Part shown: piece after piece, positions 11,768 through 26,700 of the stretch
How the letters are laid out: every line of letters starts with the position of its first letter
How positions within the stretch are numbered: the first letter of the stretch is position 1
Assembly: GCA_026874595.1 (NCBI GenBank)
Contig: CM049316.1
Coordinates: forward strand, 47,554,695-47,618,694
Direction of reading: 5' to 3'
Source: Sipunculus nudus
Taxonomy: Eukaryota > Annelida > Sipuncula > Golfingiida > Sipunculidae
Length of the DNA stretch: 64,000 nucleotides
Program-made: the position numbers and the translations under genes
The notes under the pieces: generated by a model
Databases searched by the model: none
The model's input: the letters and a program-made list of their open reading frames with translations, nothing else
Told to the model about the DNA's origin: nothing

Positions 11768-14700
11768 TTAGATGTCTCTCTTATTGTATGTGTTTATGTG
11801 CAGCCCTAGCATTGGCTGTTGCTATGACGGCATAGCCCGGCCCCTTGTTGTGGGGTCTGACATGTACACAGCGGTCATGCTATTCTTGGGCTTTCTCGCC
11901 TGGCCGAGCTGGGCCAGCCCACGTGTGAACCCTGATATTTTTAGAAACACAGCGATGTTGTTCTAGATGTTTCCTGTAAAGGCTGTAATACGTGTGTACT
12001 GTGTATCTTGTTAGGTTCTTTGGATTATTAGGGAAATAGAAAATTCTTGGCTTGGGGTGAGAAGTTATAAATAGGGGCTGTTTTTTAGAGCCACGGAGAG
12101 AGGAGAGATATATTCCAGCGGACACAGAAGCATGTAAGTCAGTTGTGGACCTTTTCCAATAAGTGCGGCAGTTATAGCATTTCTTCTAAATTTGTAACGG
12201 ATTTTAATTAGTCTTCAGTTTGCCTTTGGGATCACTATCAGAACTTCACTTTTGGATTACAACGGATTGATTTTGTGAATGAACTGGACTGTTATTCTCT
12301 GAGAAGATTTATGTGAACTGTTCATCTGGGTTGTATGTTATAAAGGACTTGTCGTCGCTGTGATAGTCGTGGTATCCAGGTACTGTACACTTTATTTATA
12401 TACTTGTATTGATTTGCTGTTGTACTGTTGTTGTACTGTGTAATTGTATTGATTTAGTGTATTGTATTGTTAGGGTTGTTTTAAGAATAAATTATATTTA
12501 TTTGTTAACAAAAAACCACTGAATTCTTTATTCATTCCCCTAGACATTTCACGCTGCCTAGTGTTACAGAATCTGATTTTTTTTTATCTCCATGACAAAG
12601 TTCATGTTCGTCACGCATACGTGATCTGTTGATATTAGGTAACAAAATATACACTACTTCCAGTAATATAAACTAGAATACGGGTAGTCGACAAGCGACT
12701 ACGTGTATCTGCCAAAATCAGAGTGGGACGGGTGAAGTGAGGCATGGATTGAGTGGCAAGGGGAAATAGAGTGAGGTGTGTTGCATATAAGCATGGATGT
12801 CTGCAGCTGAAATGTGTATGCAGGTTGCACAACCTACCACAAAATCCAGAAAGCTGTCCAAGTTGTATACATATGCAAAATTTTAGGCAGATAAGTCAAA
12901 CCACTACTTGTATATGAGTGATTTTATCCCACAGCAGACAAACAGAAGGACACTGCAAAAATGGAGGCAGGTGGCACCACCAATTTTGTGTATGATTCAG
13001 AGCTATGTAAGACCTATGCATATGCAAAATTTCAGGGAGATATGTCAAACCAGTCCTGAGATATAAGCCTGAATGTCTGCAGCATAAACATTAATGTAGG
13101 TGGCACCACCTGCCACAAAATCAAGAAAGCTATCCAAGATGTATAAACATGCAAAATTTCAGGCAGATATGTCAACCACTGCCGAAAATTGAGTGATTTT
13201 ATCCTACAGCAGACAAACAGATGGAGGCTGTGCACAAAATGGTTGCAGATGGCGCCACCAGAATTGTGTATGATAAAGAGCTATGTGAGATTTATACACA
13301 TGCAAAATTTTAGCCCAATTGGTCAAACAGTTCCCGAGATATGAGCTTGGATGTCTGCAGCGTAAACGTGAATGAAGGTGGTGCCACCTGTCATAAAATC
13401 AAGAAAGCTGTCCAGGATGTATTATCCTGCAAAATTTCAGGTGTATAAGTCAAACCACTGCCAAGATATGAGTGATTTTATCCCAGATGAACAGATGGAC
13501 GCTGTGCAAAAATGGTTGCAGGTGGCGCCACCATTTTTTGTGTATGTTATAAACCTTTCCAAGGGCTTCATTTGAGCAAAATTTTTAGCCTGATTGGTCA
13601 AATGGTTCCCGAGATATGTGGGTTTATGTGTGGAAAAAGACGCACAAATGGATGCTGGGCAGAGAGGAAAGGTCAGAGGTCAACCAAAAATGAGGGCGCA
13701 GCAGTTCACAAGTGAGCCAAACATAATCCCGGGTTCCGCAAAACTCTGTTTTGGCAGATACAATTATGTCTCCCCTCCTATGGGGGAGACAAGGTGTGTG
13801 GTCTGTCGTTGTCCATGTCATTTCTTGTGACCACAACTCGACATTTTTTCATGAAACTTGAAATTTACATTGTTTCTATCAATATCTTGGAAAAATTCGA
13901 AAACTGGTGACCTTGATCTTCAGGGTCAAATCAGCAGGAAAAGAAGTTGTTTGTGAATGCTATAACATTTGAACCACTCAGTATATTTACATGAAATTTG
14001 AAAATTAAATTATATCTACCAATATCTCAGACGAGTTCAAAAACTTGACTTTCATCATCAAGGTCAAAAAAGGCTGCAATTGAAATTTTTCGTGAACCCC
14101 ATTGCTTTTGATGTTTCACATATTTTTTCCTCAAATTGGAAATACTAATTGTTTCAACCAAATTATGGTTGTGAAAGTTGTGACAAATTTGAAAAACTGG
14201 TGACCTTGACCTCGATCTTCGAGGTCAAATCAGCCAGAATAGAAAATATTTGTGAAAGTTATAACTTTTGAACCACTTTGTATATTATCATGAAATTCAA
14301 CTTATGAAATGGTTCTACCCCAATCCTTGAAGTGTTAAAATAAAGGTGACCTTGACCTTTATCTGCAAGGTCAAATGAGCCAGAATAGTAATTATTTGCC
14401 AATGTTGTGACTTTTGAAGTAGTCTGTATATTTTTCCCTCAAATTTAGAGATGGGAGGCTCATTTTGAGGGGAGAGTTATATCTGTTTTTGCAAAAATAA
14501 CCTCATTCTAGATCATGAATGAAAATGTGTAAGCACTGACTGTTTCTCTATAAAATAATAAGTCATGTCTGTGACATGCACATATTTTTCTATAAGTGTC
14601 TGACAGGAGCTGTATAATATTGTTAAGTTCCATCATTTTGTCAGTCAAGACATTCCCTCTTCAGACCACTGTGACAGCTCTCATTATGAAGATTTGTGAA

Positions 14701-17700
14701 TCTAATATTGAATAATCATGCAGACATTTGTATGGGGTAAACATGGTGAAATTACTTCATTTTGTATCACCATTACAAGACATGTTTTGCTGGTCATGTG
14801 AAGCAGGCTTTATCGGTCAACTCCTTAGTTTAACTAGGAATCTACATGAATGATTGCAAGCCTGCTTGATGCTCCCATAACAGTGTTTACATTCACTTGT
14901 CCATCTCATATTCCCATGTTCATTCCTACATAAGTGACTGTCCTTATGTGAATAATCCTTGAAACCCTGAATCTGGATCAAGTGTCAGATCCACACCAAA
15001 ACTGAATTGATTCTTCATTGACCCATGGCCCTGAAAATTTAATGAGATTCCATTCTTTATTGCATGAGTTCTGTTGTGAACAAACACACACACACACACA
15101 CAGAAGTCAATAAATGCATACCCTCAGGTAATGAACTAACAAGCAGTAATTTTTTTTTTGCAATTAACTTTGAATCAAGGGCACCTGGCTTAAGGGAATG
15201 GTCCTTTAGATCCTTCTTTTCAGCAATTAAATTGCCCTATACATAGACTTTTATTCAAATATTGCCAAATTTAACTTTTTCAAGTCAACAGAAGTCAAGT
15301 GTTTTGAGTAATAATTAAGTGTTTTCCATTGAGCTACCTTAGTTTTGATTTACTTTTTAGCGGACAGTTGAGGTTGTTTCAAATAAATGGTGATGACCTT
15401 CAGCCGAGCAAGAACTTGGATAAAGGTCATACAGGGGTCGTCAGGTGCATGAACTGGGATGTGCAGGTCAGTCAGAATCAACTAACAGGTTTGCTATATA
15501 TGTTTGCATGATAAGTATTCCCCCAGTCACCATTCACCAATCCATACTTCCCAGTCAACATTCAATGATCCATACTTCCCAGTCACCATTCATTGATCCA
15601 TACTTCCCAGTCAACATTCACTGATCCATACTTCCCATTCACCAATCCATACTTCCCAGTCAAAATTCACTGATCCATACTTCCCAGTCACCATTCACTG
15701 ATCCATACTTCCCAGTCAACATTCACTGATCGATACTTCCCAGTCACCATTCACCAATCCATACTTCCCAGTCAACAATCACTGATCCATACTTCCCAGT
15801 CAGCATTCACTGATCCATACTTCCCAGTCAACATTTACTAATCCATACTTCCCAGTCAACATTCACTGATCCATACTTCCCAGTCAACATTAACTGATCC
15901 ATACTTCCCAGTCAACATTCACTGATCCATACTTCCCAGTCACCATTCACCAATCCATACTTCCCAGTCATCATTCACTGGTCCATACTTCCCAGTCACC
16001 ATTCACTGATCCATATTTCCCAGTCATCATCCACTGATCCATATTTCCCAGTCATCATTCACTGATCCCAACTTCCCAGTCACCATTCACTGATCAATAC
16101 TTCCCAGTCAACATTCACAATCCATACTTCCCAGTCAACATTCACTGATCCATACTTCCCAGTCAGCATTCACCAATCCATACTTCCCAGTCAACATTCA
16201 CTGATCAATACTTCCCAGTCTCCAATTACCAATCCATACTTCCCAGTCATCATTCACTGGTCCATACTTCCCAGTCACCATTCACTGATCCATACTTCCC
16301 AGTCAACATTCACTGATCCATACATCCCAGTCAACATTCACGATCCATACTTCCCAGTCAGCATTCACTGATCCATACTTCCCAGTCAGCATTCACTGAT
16401 CCATACTTCCCAGTCACCATTCACCAATCCATACTTCCCAGTCACCATTCACTGGTCCATATACTTCCCAGTCACCATTCACTGATCCATACTTCCCAGT
16501 CAACATTCACTGATCCATACTTCCCAGTCAGCCTTCACTGATCAATACTTCCCAGTCAACATTCACGATCCATACTTCCCAGTCAGCATTCATTGATCCA
16601 TACTTCCCAGTCAGCATTCACTGATCCATACTTCCCAGTCAGCATTCACTGATCCATACTTCCCAGTCAACATTCACTGATCCATACTTCCCAGTCAACA
16701 TTCACTGATCAATACTTCCCAGTCACCATTCACCAATCCATACTTCCCAGTCAGCATTCACTGATCCATACTTCCCAGTCAGCATTCATTGATCCATACT
16801 TCCCAGTCAGCATTCACTGATCCATACTTCCCAGTCACCATTCACTGATCCATACTTCCCAGTCACCATTCACTGATCCATACTTCCAAGTCAACATTCA
16901 CTGATCCATACTTCCCAGTCAGCATTCACTGATCCATACTTCCCAGTCACCATTCACCAATCCATACTTCCCAGTCACCATTCACTGGTCCATATACTTC
17001 CCAGTTAGCATTCACTGATCCATACTTCCCAGTCACCATTCACCAATCCTTACTTCCCAGTCACCATTCACTGGTCCATATACTTCCCAGTCACCATTCA
17101 CTGATCAATACTTCCCAGTCAACATTCACGATCCATACTTCCCAGTCAGCATTTCAAAGATCCATACTTCCCAGTCAGCATTCACTGGTCCATATACTTC
17201 CCAGTCACCATTCACTGATCAATACTTCCCAGTCAACATTCACGATCCATACTTGCCAGTCAGCATTCATTGATCCATACTTCCCAGTCAGCATTCACTG
17301 ATCCATACTTCCCAGTCAGCATTCACTGATCCATACTTCCCAGTCAACATTCACAGATCCATACTTCCAAGTCAGCATTCATTGATCCATACTTCCCAGT
17401 CAGCATTCACTGATCCATACTTCCCAGTCAACATTCACTGATCCATACTTCCCAGTCAACATTCACGATCCATACTTCCCAGTCAGCATTCATTGATCCA
17501 TACTTCCCAGTCAGCATTCACTGGTCCATATACTTCCCAGTCAACATTCACGATCCATACTTCCCAGTCAGCATTCATTGATCCATACTTCCCAGTCAGC
17601 ATTTACTGATCCATACTTCCCAGTCAGCATTCACTGATCCATACTTCCCAGTCAACATTCACAGATCCATACTTCCCAGTCAACATTCACTGATCCATAC

Positions 17701-20700
17701 TTCCCAGTCAACATTCACGATCCATACTTCCCAGTCAGCATTCATTGATCCATACTTCCCAGTCAGCATTCATTGATCCATACTTCCCAGTCAACATTCA
17801 CTGATCAATATTCCCAGTCACCATTCACCAATCCATACTTCCCAGTCATCATTCAATGATCCATACTTCCCAGTCAGCATTCACTGATCCATACATCCCA
17901 GTCATCATTCACCAATCCATACTTCCCAGTCACCATTCACTGGTCCATATACTTCCCAGTCAGCATTCACTGATCCATACTTCCCAGTCACCATTCACCA
18001 ATCAATACTTCCCAGTCACCATACACTGGTCCATATACTTCCCAGTCACCATTCACTGATCAATACTTCCCAGTCAACATTCACTATCCATACTTCCCAG
18101 TCAGCATACATTGATCCATACTTCCCAGTCAGCATTCACTGGTCCATATACTTCCCAGTCACCATTCACTGATCAATACTTCCCAGTCAACATTCACGAT
18201 CCATACTTGCCAGTCAGCATTCATTGATCCATACTTCCCAGTCAGCATTCACTGATCCATACTTCCCAGTCAACATTCACAGATCCATACTTCCCAGTCA
18301 ACATTCACTGATCAATATTCCCAGTCACCATTCACCAATCCATACTTCCCAGTCATCATTCACTGGTCCATACTTCCCAGTCACCATTCAATGATCCATA
18401 CTTCCCAGTCAACATTCACTGATCCATACTTCCCAGTCAACATTCACGATCCATACTTCCCAGTCAGCATTCACTGATCCATACTTCCCAGTCAGCATTC
18501 ACTGATCCATACTTCCCAGTCACCATTCACCAATCCATACTTCCCAGTCATCATTCACTGGTCCATATACTTCCCAGTCACCATTCACTGATCCATACTT
18601 CCCAGTCAACATTCACTGATCAATATTCCCAGTCACCATTCACCAATCCATACTTCCCAGTCATCATTCACTGGTCCATACTTCCCAGTCACCATTCAAT
18701 GATCCATACTTCCCAGTCAACATTCACTGATCCATACTTCCCAGTCAACATTCACGATCCATACTTCCCAGTCAGCATTCACTGATCCATACTTCCCAGT
18801 CAGCATTCACTGATCCATACTTCCCAGTCACCATTCACCAATCCATACTTCCCAGTCATCATTCACTGGTCCATATACTTCCCAGTCACCATTCACTGAT
18901 CCATACTTCCCAGTCAACATTCACTGATCCATACTTCCCAGTCAGCATTCACTGGTCCATATACTTCCCAGTCACCATTCACTGATCAATACTTCTCAGT
19001 CAAAATTCACTGATCAATACTTCCCAGTCAACATTCACGATCCATACTTCCCAGTCAGCATTCATTGATCCATACTTCCCAGTCAGCATTCACTGATCCA
19101 TACTTCCCAGTCAACATTCACTGATCAATACTTCCCAGTCAACATTCACCAATCCATACTTCCCAGTCATCATTCACTGATCCAAACTTCCCAGTCAACA
19201 TTCACTGATCCATACTTCCCAGTCAGCATTCACTGATCCATACTTCCCAGTCAGCATTCACTGATCAATACTTCCCAGTCAGCATCCACTGATCCATACT
19301 TCCCAGTCAACATTCACGATCCATACTTCCCAGTCAGCATTCACTGATCCATACTTCCCAGTCAGCATTCACTGATCCATACTTCCCAGTCACCATTCAC
19401 CAATCCATACTTCCCAGTCATCATTCACTGGTCCATATACTTCCCAGTCACCATTCACTGATCCATACTTCCCAGTCAACATTCACTGATCAATATTCCC
19501 AGTCACCATTCACCAATCCATACTTCCCAGTCATCATTCACTGGTCCATACTTCCCAGTCACCATTCAATGATCCATACTTCCCAGTCAACATTCACTGA
19601 TCCATACTTCCCAGTCAACATTCACGATCCATACTTCCCAGTCAGCATTCACTGATCCATACTTCCCAGTCAGCATTCACTGATCCATACTTCCCAGTCA
19701 CCATTCACCAATCCATACTTCCCAGTCATCATTCACTGGTCCATATACTTCCCAGTCACCATTCACTGATCCATACTTCCCAGTCAACATTCACTGATCC
19801 ATACTTCCCAGTCAGCATTCACTGGTCCATATACTTCCCAGTCACCATTCACTGATCAATACTTCTCAGTCAAAATTCACTGATCAATACTTCCCAGTCA
19901 ACATTCACGATCCATACTTCCCAGTCAGCATTCATTGATCCATACTTCCCAGTCAGCATTCACTGATCCATACTTCCCAGTCAACATTCACTGATCAATA
20001 CTTCCCAGTCAACATTCACCAATCCATACTTCCCAGTCATCATTCACTGATCCAAACTTCCCAGTCAACATTCACTGATCCATACTTCCCAGTCAGCATT
20101 CACTGATCCATACTTCCCAGTCAGCATTCACTGATCAATACTTCCCAGTCAGCATCCACTGATCAATACTTCCCAGTCAGCATTCACTGATCAATACTTC
20201 CCAGTCAACATTCACGATCCATACTTCCCAGTCATCATTCACTGGTCCATACTTCCCAGTCAACATTTACTAATCCATACTTCCCAGTCAACATTCACTG
20301 ATCCATACTTCCCAGTCAACATTAACTGATCCATACTTCCCAGTCAACATTCACTGATCCATACTTCCCAGTCAGCATCCACTGATCAATACTTCCCAGT
20401 CAGCATTCACTGATCAATACTTCCCAGTCAACATTCACGATCCATACTTCCCAGTCATCATTCACTGGTCCATACTTCCCAGTCAACATTTACTAATCCA
20501 TACTTCCCAGTCAACATTCACTGATCCATACTTCCCAGTCAACATTAACTGATCCATACTTCCCAGTCAACATTCACTGATCCATACTTCCCAGTCACCA
20601 TTCACCAATCCATACTTCCCAGTCATCATTCACTGGTCCATACTTCCCAGTCACCATTCACTGATCCATATTTCCCAGTCATCATCCACTGATCCATATT

Positions 20701-23700
20701 TCCCAGTCATCATTCACTGATCCCAACTTCCCAGTCACCATTCACTGATCAATACTTCCCAGTCAACATTCACAATCCATACTTCCCAGTCAACATTCAC
20801 TGATCCATACTCCCAGTCAGCATTCACCAATCCATACTTCCCAGTCAACATTCACTGATCAATACTTCCCAGTCACCAATTACCAATCCATACTTCCCAG
20901 TCAACATTCACTGATCCATACTCCCAGTCAGCATTCACCAATCCATACTTCCCAGTCAACATTCACTGATCAATACTTCCCAGTCACCAATTACCAATCC
21001 ATACTTCCCAGTCATCATTCACTGGTCCATACTTCCCAGTCACCATTCACCAATCCATACTTCCCAGTCATCATTCACTGGTCCATATACTTCCCAGTCA
21101 CCATTCACTGATCCATACTTCCCAGTCAACATTCACTGATCCATACTTCCCAGTCAGCCTTCACTGATCAATACTTCCCAGTCAACATTCACGATCCATA
21201 CTTCCCAGTCAGCATTCATTGATCCATACTTCCCAGTCAGCATTCACTGATCCATACTTCCCAGTCAGCATTCACTGATCCATACTTCCCAGTCAACATT
21301 CACTGATCCATACTTCCCAGTCAACATTCACTGATCAATACTTCCCAGTCACCATTCACCAATCCATACTTCCCAGTCAGCATTCACTGATCCATACTTC
21401 CCAGTCAGCATTCATTGATCCATATTTCCCAGTCATCATCCACTGATCCATATTTCCCAGTCATCATTCACTGATCCCAACTTCCCAGTCACCATTCACT
21501 GATCAATACTTCCCAGTCAACATTCACAATCCATACTTCCCAGTCAACATTCACTGATCCATACTCCCAGTCAGCATTCACCAATCCATACTTCCCAGTC
21601 AACATTCACTGATCAATACTTCCCAGTCACCAATTACCAATCCATACTTCCCAGTCATCATTCACTGGTCCATACTTCCCAGTCACCATTCACTGATCCA
21701 TACTTCCCAGTCAACATTCACTGATCCATACATCCCAGTCAACATTTACGATCCATACTTCCAAGTCAGCATTCACTGATCCATACTTCCCAGTCAGCAT
21801 TCACTGATCCATACTTCCCAGTCACCATTCACCAATCCATACTTCCCAGTCATCATTCACTGGTCCATATACTTCCCAGTCACCATTCACTGATCCATAC
21901 TTCCCAGTCAACATTCACTGATCCATACTTCCCAGTCAGCCTTCACTGATCAATACTTCCCAGTCAACATTCACGATCCATACTTCCCAGTCAGCATTCA
22001 TTGATCCATACTTCCCAGTCAGCATTCACTGATCCATACTTCCCAGTCAGCATTCACTGATCCATACTTCCCAGTCAACATTCACTGATCCATACTTCCC
22101 AGTCAACATTCACTGATCAATACTTCCCAGTCACCATTCACCAATCCATACTTCCCAGTCAGCATTCACTGATCCATACTTCCCAGTCAGCATTCATTGA
22201 TCCATACTTCCCAGTCAGCATTCACTGATCCATACTTCCCAGTCAGCATTCACTGATCCATACTTCCCAGTCACCATTCACTGATCCATACTTCCAAGTC
22301 AACATTCACTGATCCATACTTCCCAGTCAGCATTCACTGATCCATACTTCCCAGTCACCATTCACCAATCCATACTTCCCAGTCACCATTCACTGGTCCA
22401 TATACTTCCCAGTTAGCATTCACTGATCCATACTTCCCAGTCACCATTCACCAATCCTTACTTCCCAGTCACCATTCACTGGTCCATATACTTCCCAGTC
22501 ACCATTCACTGATCAATACTTCCCAGTCAACATTCACGATCCATACTTCCCAGTCAGCATTTCAAAGATCCATACTTCCCAGTCAGCATTCACTGGTCCA
22601 TATACTTCCCAGTCACCATTCACTGATCAATACTTCCCAGTCAACATTCACGATCCATACTTGCCAGTCAGCATTCATTGATCCATACTTCCCAGTCAGC
22701 ATTCACTGATCCATACTTCCCAGTCAGCATTCACTGATCCATACTTCCCAGTCAACATTCACAGATCCATACTTCCAAGTCAGCATTCATTGATCCATAC
22801 TTCCCAGTCAGCATTCACTGATCCATACTTCCCAGTCAACATTCACTGATCCATACTTCCCAGTCAACATTCACGATCCATACTTCCCAGTCAGCATTCA
22901 TTGATCCATACTTCCCAGTCAGCATTCACTGGTCCATATACTTCCCAGTCAACATTCACGATCCATACTTCCCAGTCAGCATTCATTGATCCATACTTCC
23001 CAGTCAGCATTTACTGATCCATACTTCCCAGTCAGCATTCACTGATCCATACTTCCCAGTCAACATTCACAGATCCATACTTCCCAGTCAACATTCACTG
23101 ATCAATATTCCCAGTCACCATTCACCAATCCATACTTCCCAGTCATCATTCAATGATCCATACTTCCCAGTCAGCATTCACTGATCCATACATCCCAGTC
23201 ATCATTCACCAATCCATACTTCCCAGTCACCATTCACTGGTCCATATACTTCCCAGTCAGCATTCACTGATCCATACTTCCCAGTCACCATTCACCAATC
23301 AATACTTCCCAGTCACCATTCACTGGTCCATATACTTCCCAGTCACCATTCACTGATCAATACTTCCCAGTCAACATTCACTATCCATACTTCCCAGTCA
23401 GCATACATTGATCCATACTTCCCAGTCAGCATTCACTGGTCCATATACTTCCCAGTCACCATTCACTGATCAATACTTCCCAGTCAACATTCACTGATCA
23501 ATACTTCCCAGTCAACATTCACCAATCCATACTTCCCAGTCATCATTCACTGATCCAAACTTCCCAGTCAACATTCACTGATCCATACTTCCCAGTCAGC
23601 ATTCACTGATCCATACTTCCCAGTCAGCATTCACTGATCAATACTTCCCAGTCAGCATCCACTGATCAATACTTCCCAGTCAGCATTCACTGATCAATAC

Positions 23701-26700
23701 TTCCCAGTCAACATTCACGATCCATACTTCCCAGTCATCATTCACTGGTCCATACTTCCCAGTCATCATTCACTGGTCCATACACTTCCCAGTCATCATT
23801 CACTGATCCATACTTCCCAGTCAACGTTCACTGATCCATACTTCCCAGTCACCATTCACTGATCAATACTTCCCAGTCAAAGTTCACGATCCATACTTCC
23901 CAGTCAGCATTCATTGATCCATACTTCCCAGTCAGCATTCACTGATCCATACTTCCCAGTCAACATTCACTTATCCATACCTCCCAGTCAAAGTTCACGA
24001 TCCATACTTCCCAGTCAGCATTCATTGATCCATACTTCCCAGTCAGCATTCACTGATCCATACTTCCCAGTCAGCATTCACTGATCCATACTTCCCAGTC
24101 ACCATTCACCAATCCATACTTCCCAGTCATCATTCACTGGTCCATATACTTCCCAGTCACCATTCACTGATCCATACTTCCCAGTCAACATTCACTGATC
24201 CATACTTCCCAGTCAGCATTCACTGGTCCATATACTTCCCAGTCAACATTCACTGATCCTTACTTCCCAGTCAACATTCACTGATCCATACTTCCCAGTC
24301 ATCATTCACTGGTCCATATACTTCCCAGTCACCATTTACTGATCCATACTTCCCAGTCAACATTCACTGATCCATACTTCCCAGTCAGCATTCACTGATC
24401 CATACTTCCCAGTCACTATTCACCAATCCATACTTCCCAGTCATCATTCACTGGTCCATATACTTCCCAGTCACCATTCACTGATCAATACTTCTCAGTC
24501 AAAATTCACTGATCAATACTTCCCAGTCAACATTCACGATCCATACTTCCCAGTCAGCATTCATTGATCCATACTTCCCAGTCAGCATTCACTGATCCAT
24601 ACTTCCCAGTCAGCATTCACTGATCCATACTTCCCAGTCAACATTCACTGATCAATACTTCCCAGTCAACATTCACCAATCCATACTTCCCAGTCATCAT
24701 TCACTGATCCAAACTTCCCAGTCAACATTCACTGATCCATACTTCCCAGTCAGCATTCACTGATCCATACTTCCCAGTCAGCATTCACTGATCAATACTT
24801 CCCAGTCAGCATCCACTGATCAATACTTCCCAGTCAGCATTCACTGATCAATACTTCCAAGTCAACATTCACGATCCATACTTCCCAGTCATCATTCACT
24901 GGTCCATACTTCCCAGTCATCATTCACTGGTCCATACACTTCCCAGTCATCATTCACTGATCCATACTTCCCAGTCAACGTTCACTGACCCATACTTCCC
25001 AGTCACCATTCACTGATCAATACTTCCCAGTCAAAGTTCACGATCCATATTTCCCAGTCAGCATTCATTGATCCATACTTCCCAGTCAGCATTCACTGAT
25101 CCATACTTCCCAGTCAACATTCACTTATCCATACCTCCCAGTCAAAGTTCACGATCCATACTTCCCAGTCAGCATTCATTGATCCATACTTCCCAGTCAT
25201 CATTCACTGATCCATACTTCCCAGTCAACATTCACTGATCCATACTTCCCAGTCAGCATTCACTGATCCATACTTCCCAGTCAGCATTCACTGATCAATA
25301 CTTCCCAGTCAGCATCCACTGATCAATACTTCCCAGTCAGCATTCACTGATCAATACTTCCCAGTCAACATTCACGATCCATACTTCCCAGTCTACATTC
25401 ACTGGTCCATACTTCCCAGTCATCATTCACTGGTCCATACACTTCCCAGTCATCATTCACTGATCCATACTTCCCAGTCAACGTTCACTGATCCATACTT
25501 CCCAGTCACCATTCACTGATCAATACTTCCCAGTCAAAGTTCACGATCCATACTTCCCAGTCAGCATTCATTGATCCATACTTCCCAGTCAGCATTCACT
25601 GATCCATACTTCCCAGTCAACATTCACTTATCCATACCTCCCAGTCAACGTTCACTGATCCATACTTCCCAGTCACCATTCACTGATCAATACTTCCCAG
25701 TCAAAGTTAACGATCCATACTTCCCAGTCAGCATTCATTGATCCATACTTCCCAGTCACCATTCACTGATCAATACTTCCCAGTCAAAGTTCACGATCCA
25801 TACCTCCCAGTCAAAGTTCACGATCCATACTTCCCAGTCAGCATTCATTGATCCATACTTCCCAGTCATCATTCACTAATCCATACTTCCCAGTCAACAT
25901 TCACTGATCCATACTTCCCAGTCAGCATTCACTGATCCATACTTCCCAGTCAGCATTCACTGATCAATACTTCCCAGTCAGCATCCACTGATCAATACTT
26001 CCCAGTCAGCATTCACTGATCAATACTTCCCAGTCAACATTCACGATCCATACTTCCCAGTCATCATTCACTGGTCCATACTTCCCAGTCATCATTCACT
26101 GGTCCATACACTTCCCAGTCATCATTCACTAATCCATACTTCCCAGTCAACGTTCACTGATCCATACTTCCCAGTCACCATTCACTGATCAATACTTCCC
26201 AGTCAAAGTTCACGATCCATACTTCCCAGTCAGCATTCATTGATCCATACTTCCCAGTCAGCATTCACTGATCCATACTTCCCAGTCAACATTCACTTAT
26301 CCATACCTCCCAGTCAACATTCACCGATCCATACTTACAGTCAACATTCACTGATCCATACTTCCCAGTTAACATTCACCGATCCATACTTCCCAGTCAG
26401 CATTCACCGATCCATACTTCTCAGTTAACATTCTCTGTTCCATACTTCTCAGTAAACATTCACCGATTCATACTTCCTAGTCAACATTCACTGATCCATA
26501 CTCCCCGGTGAACATTCAATGGTCAGTACTCAACAATCAGTATTTACTTATAGTTATGCTTCAGCTTACATGAATTGTAAAACAATAATAATTGAACAAT
26601 CTCAAAAATTCTTGGAAGGTTTTATTGAATATCTAAAGTATTTTCATTTGACAGAAGTGTCAGATATATTCTATTGTCTGTTTCTGTTCAGAGCCAGTCC

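Noticed and set aside
13372-13836. Cluster of short frames on both strands
   Set aside because: They lie in the ends of two adjoining repeat elements and do not resemble proteins.
17856-23356. Two identical 67-codon frames (MIHTSQ...) as a gene family
   Set aside because: They are translations of the minisatellite. Their identity reflects a duplicated array block, not protein selection.
15512-26520. CRISPR-like array of about 28-bp repeats
   Set aside because: There are no unique spacers: the repeats abut directly and vary gradually. The context is a spliced eukaryotic gene.
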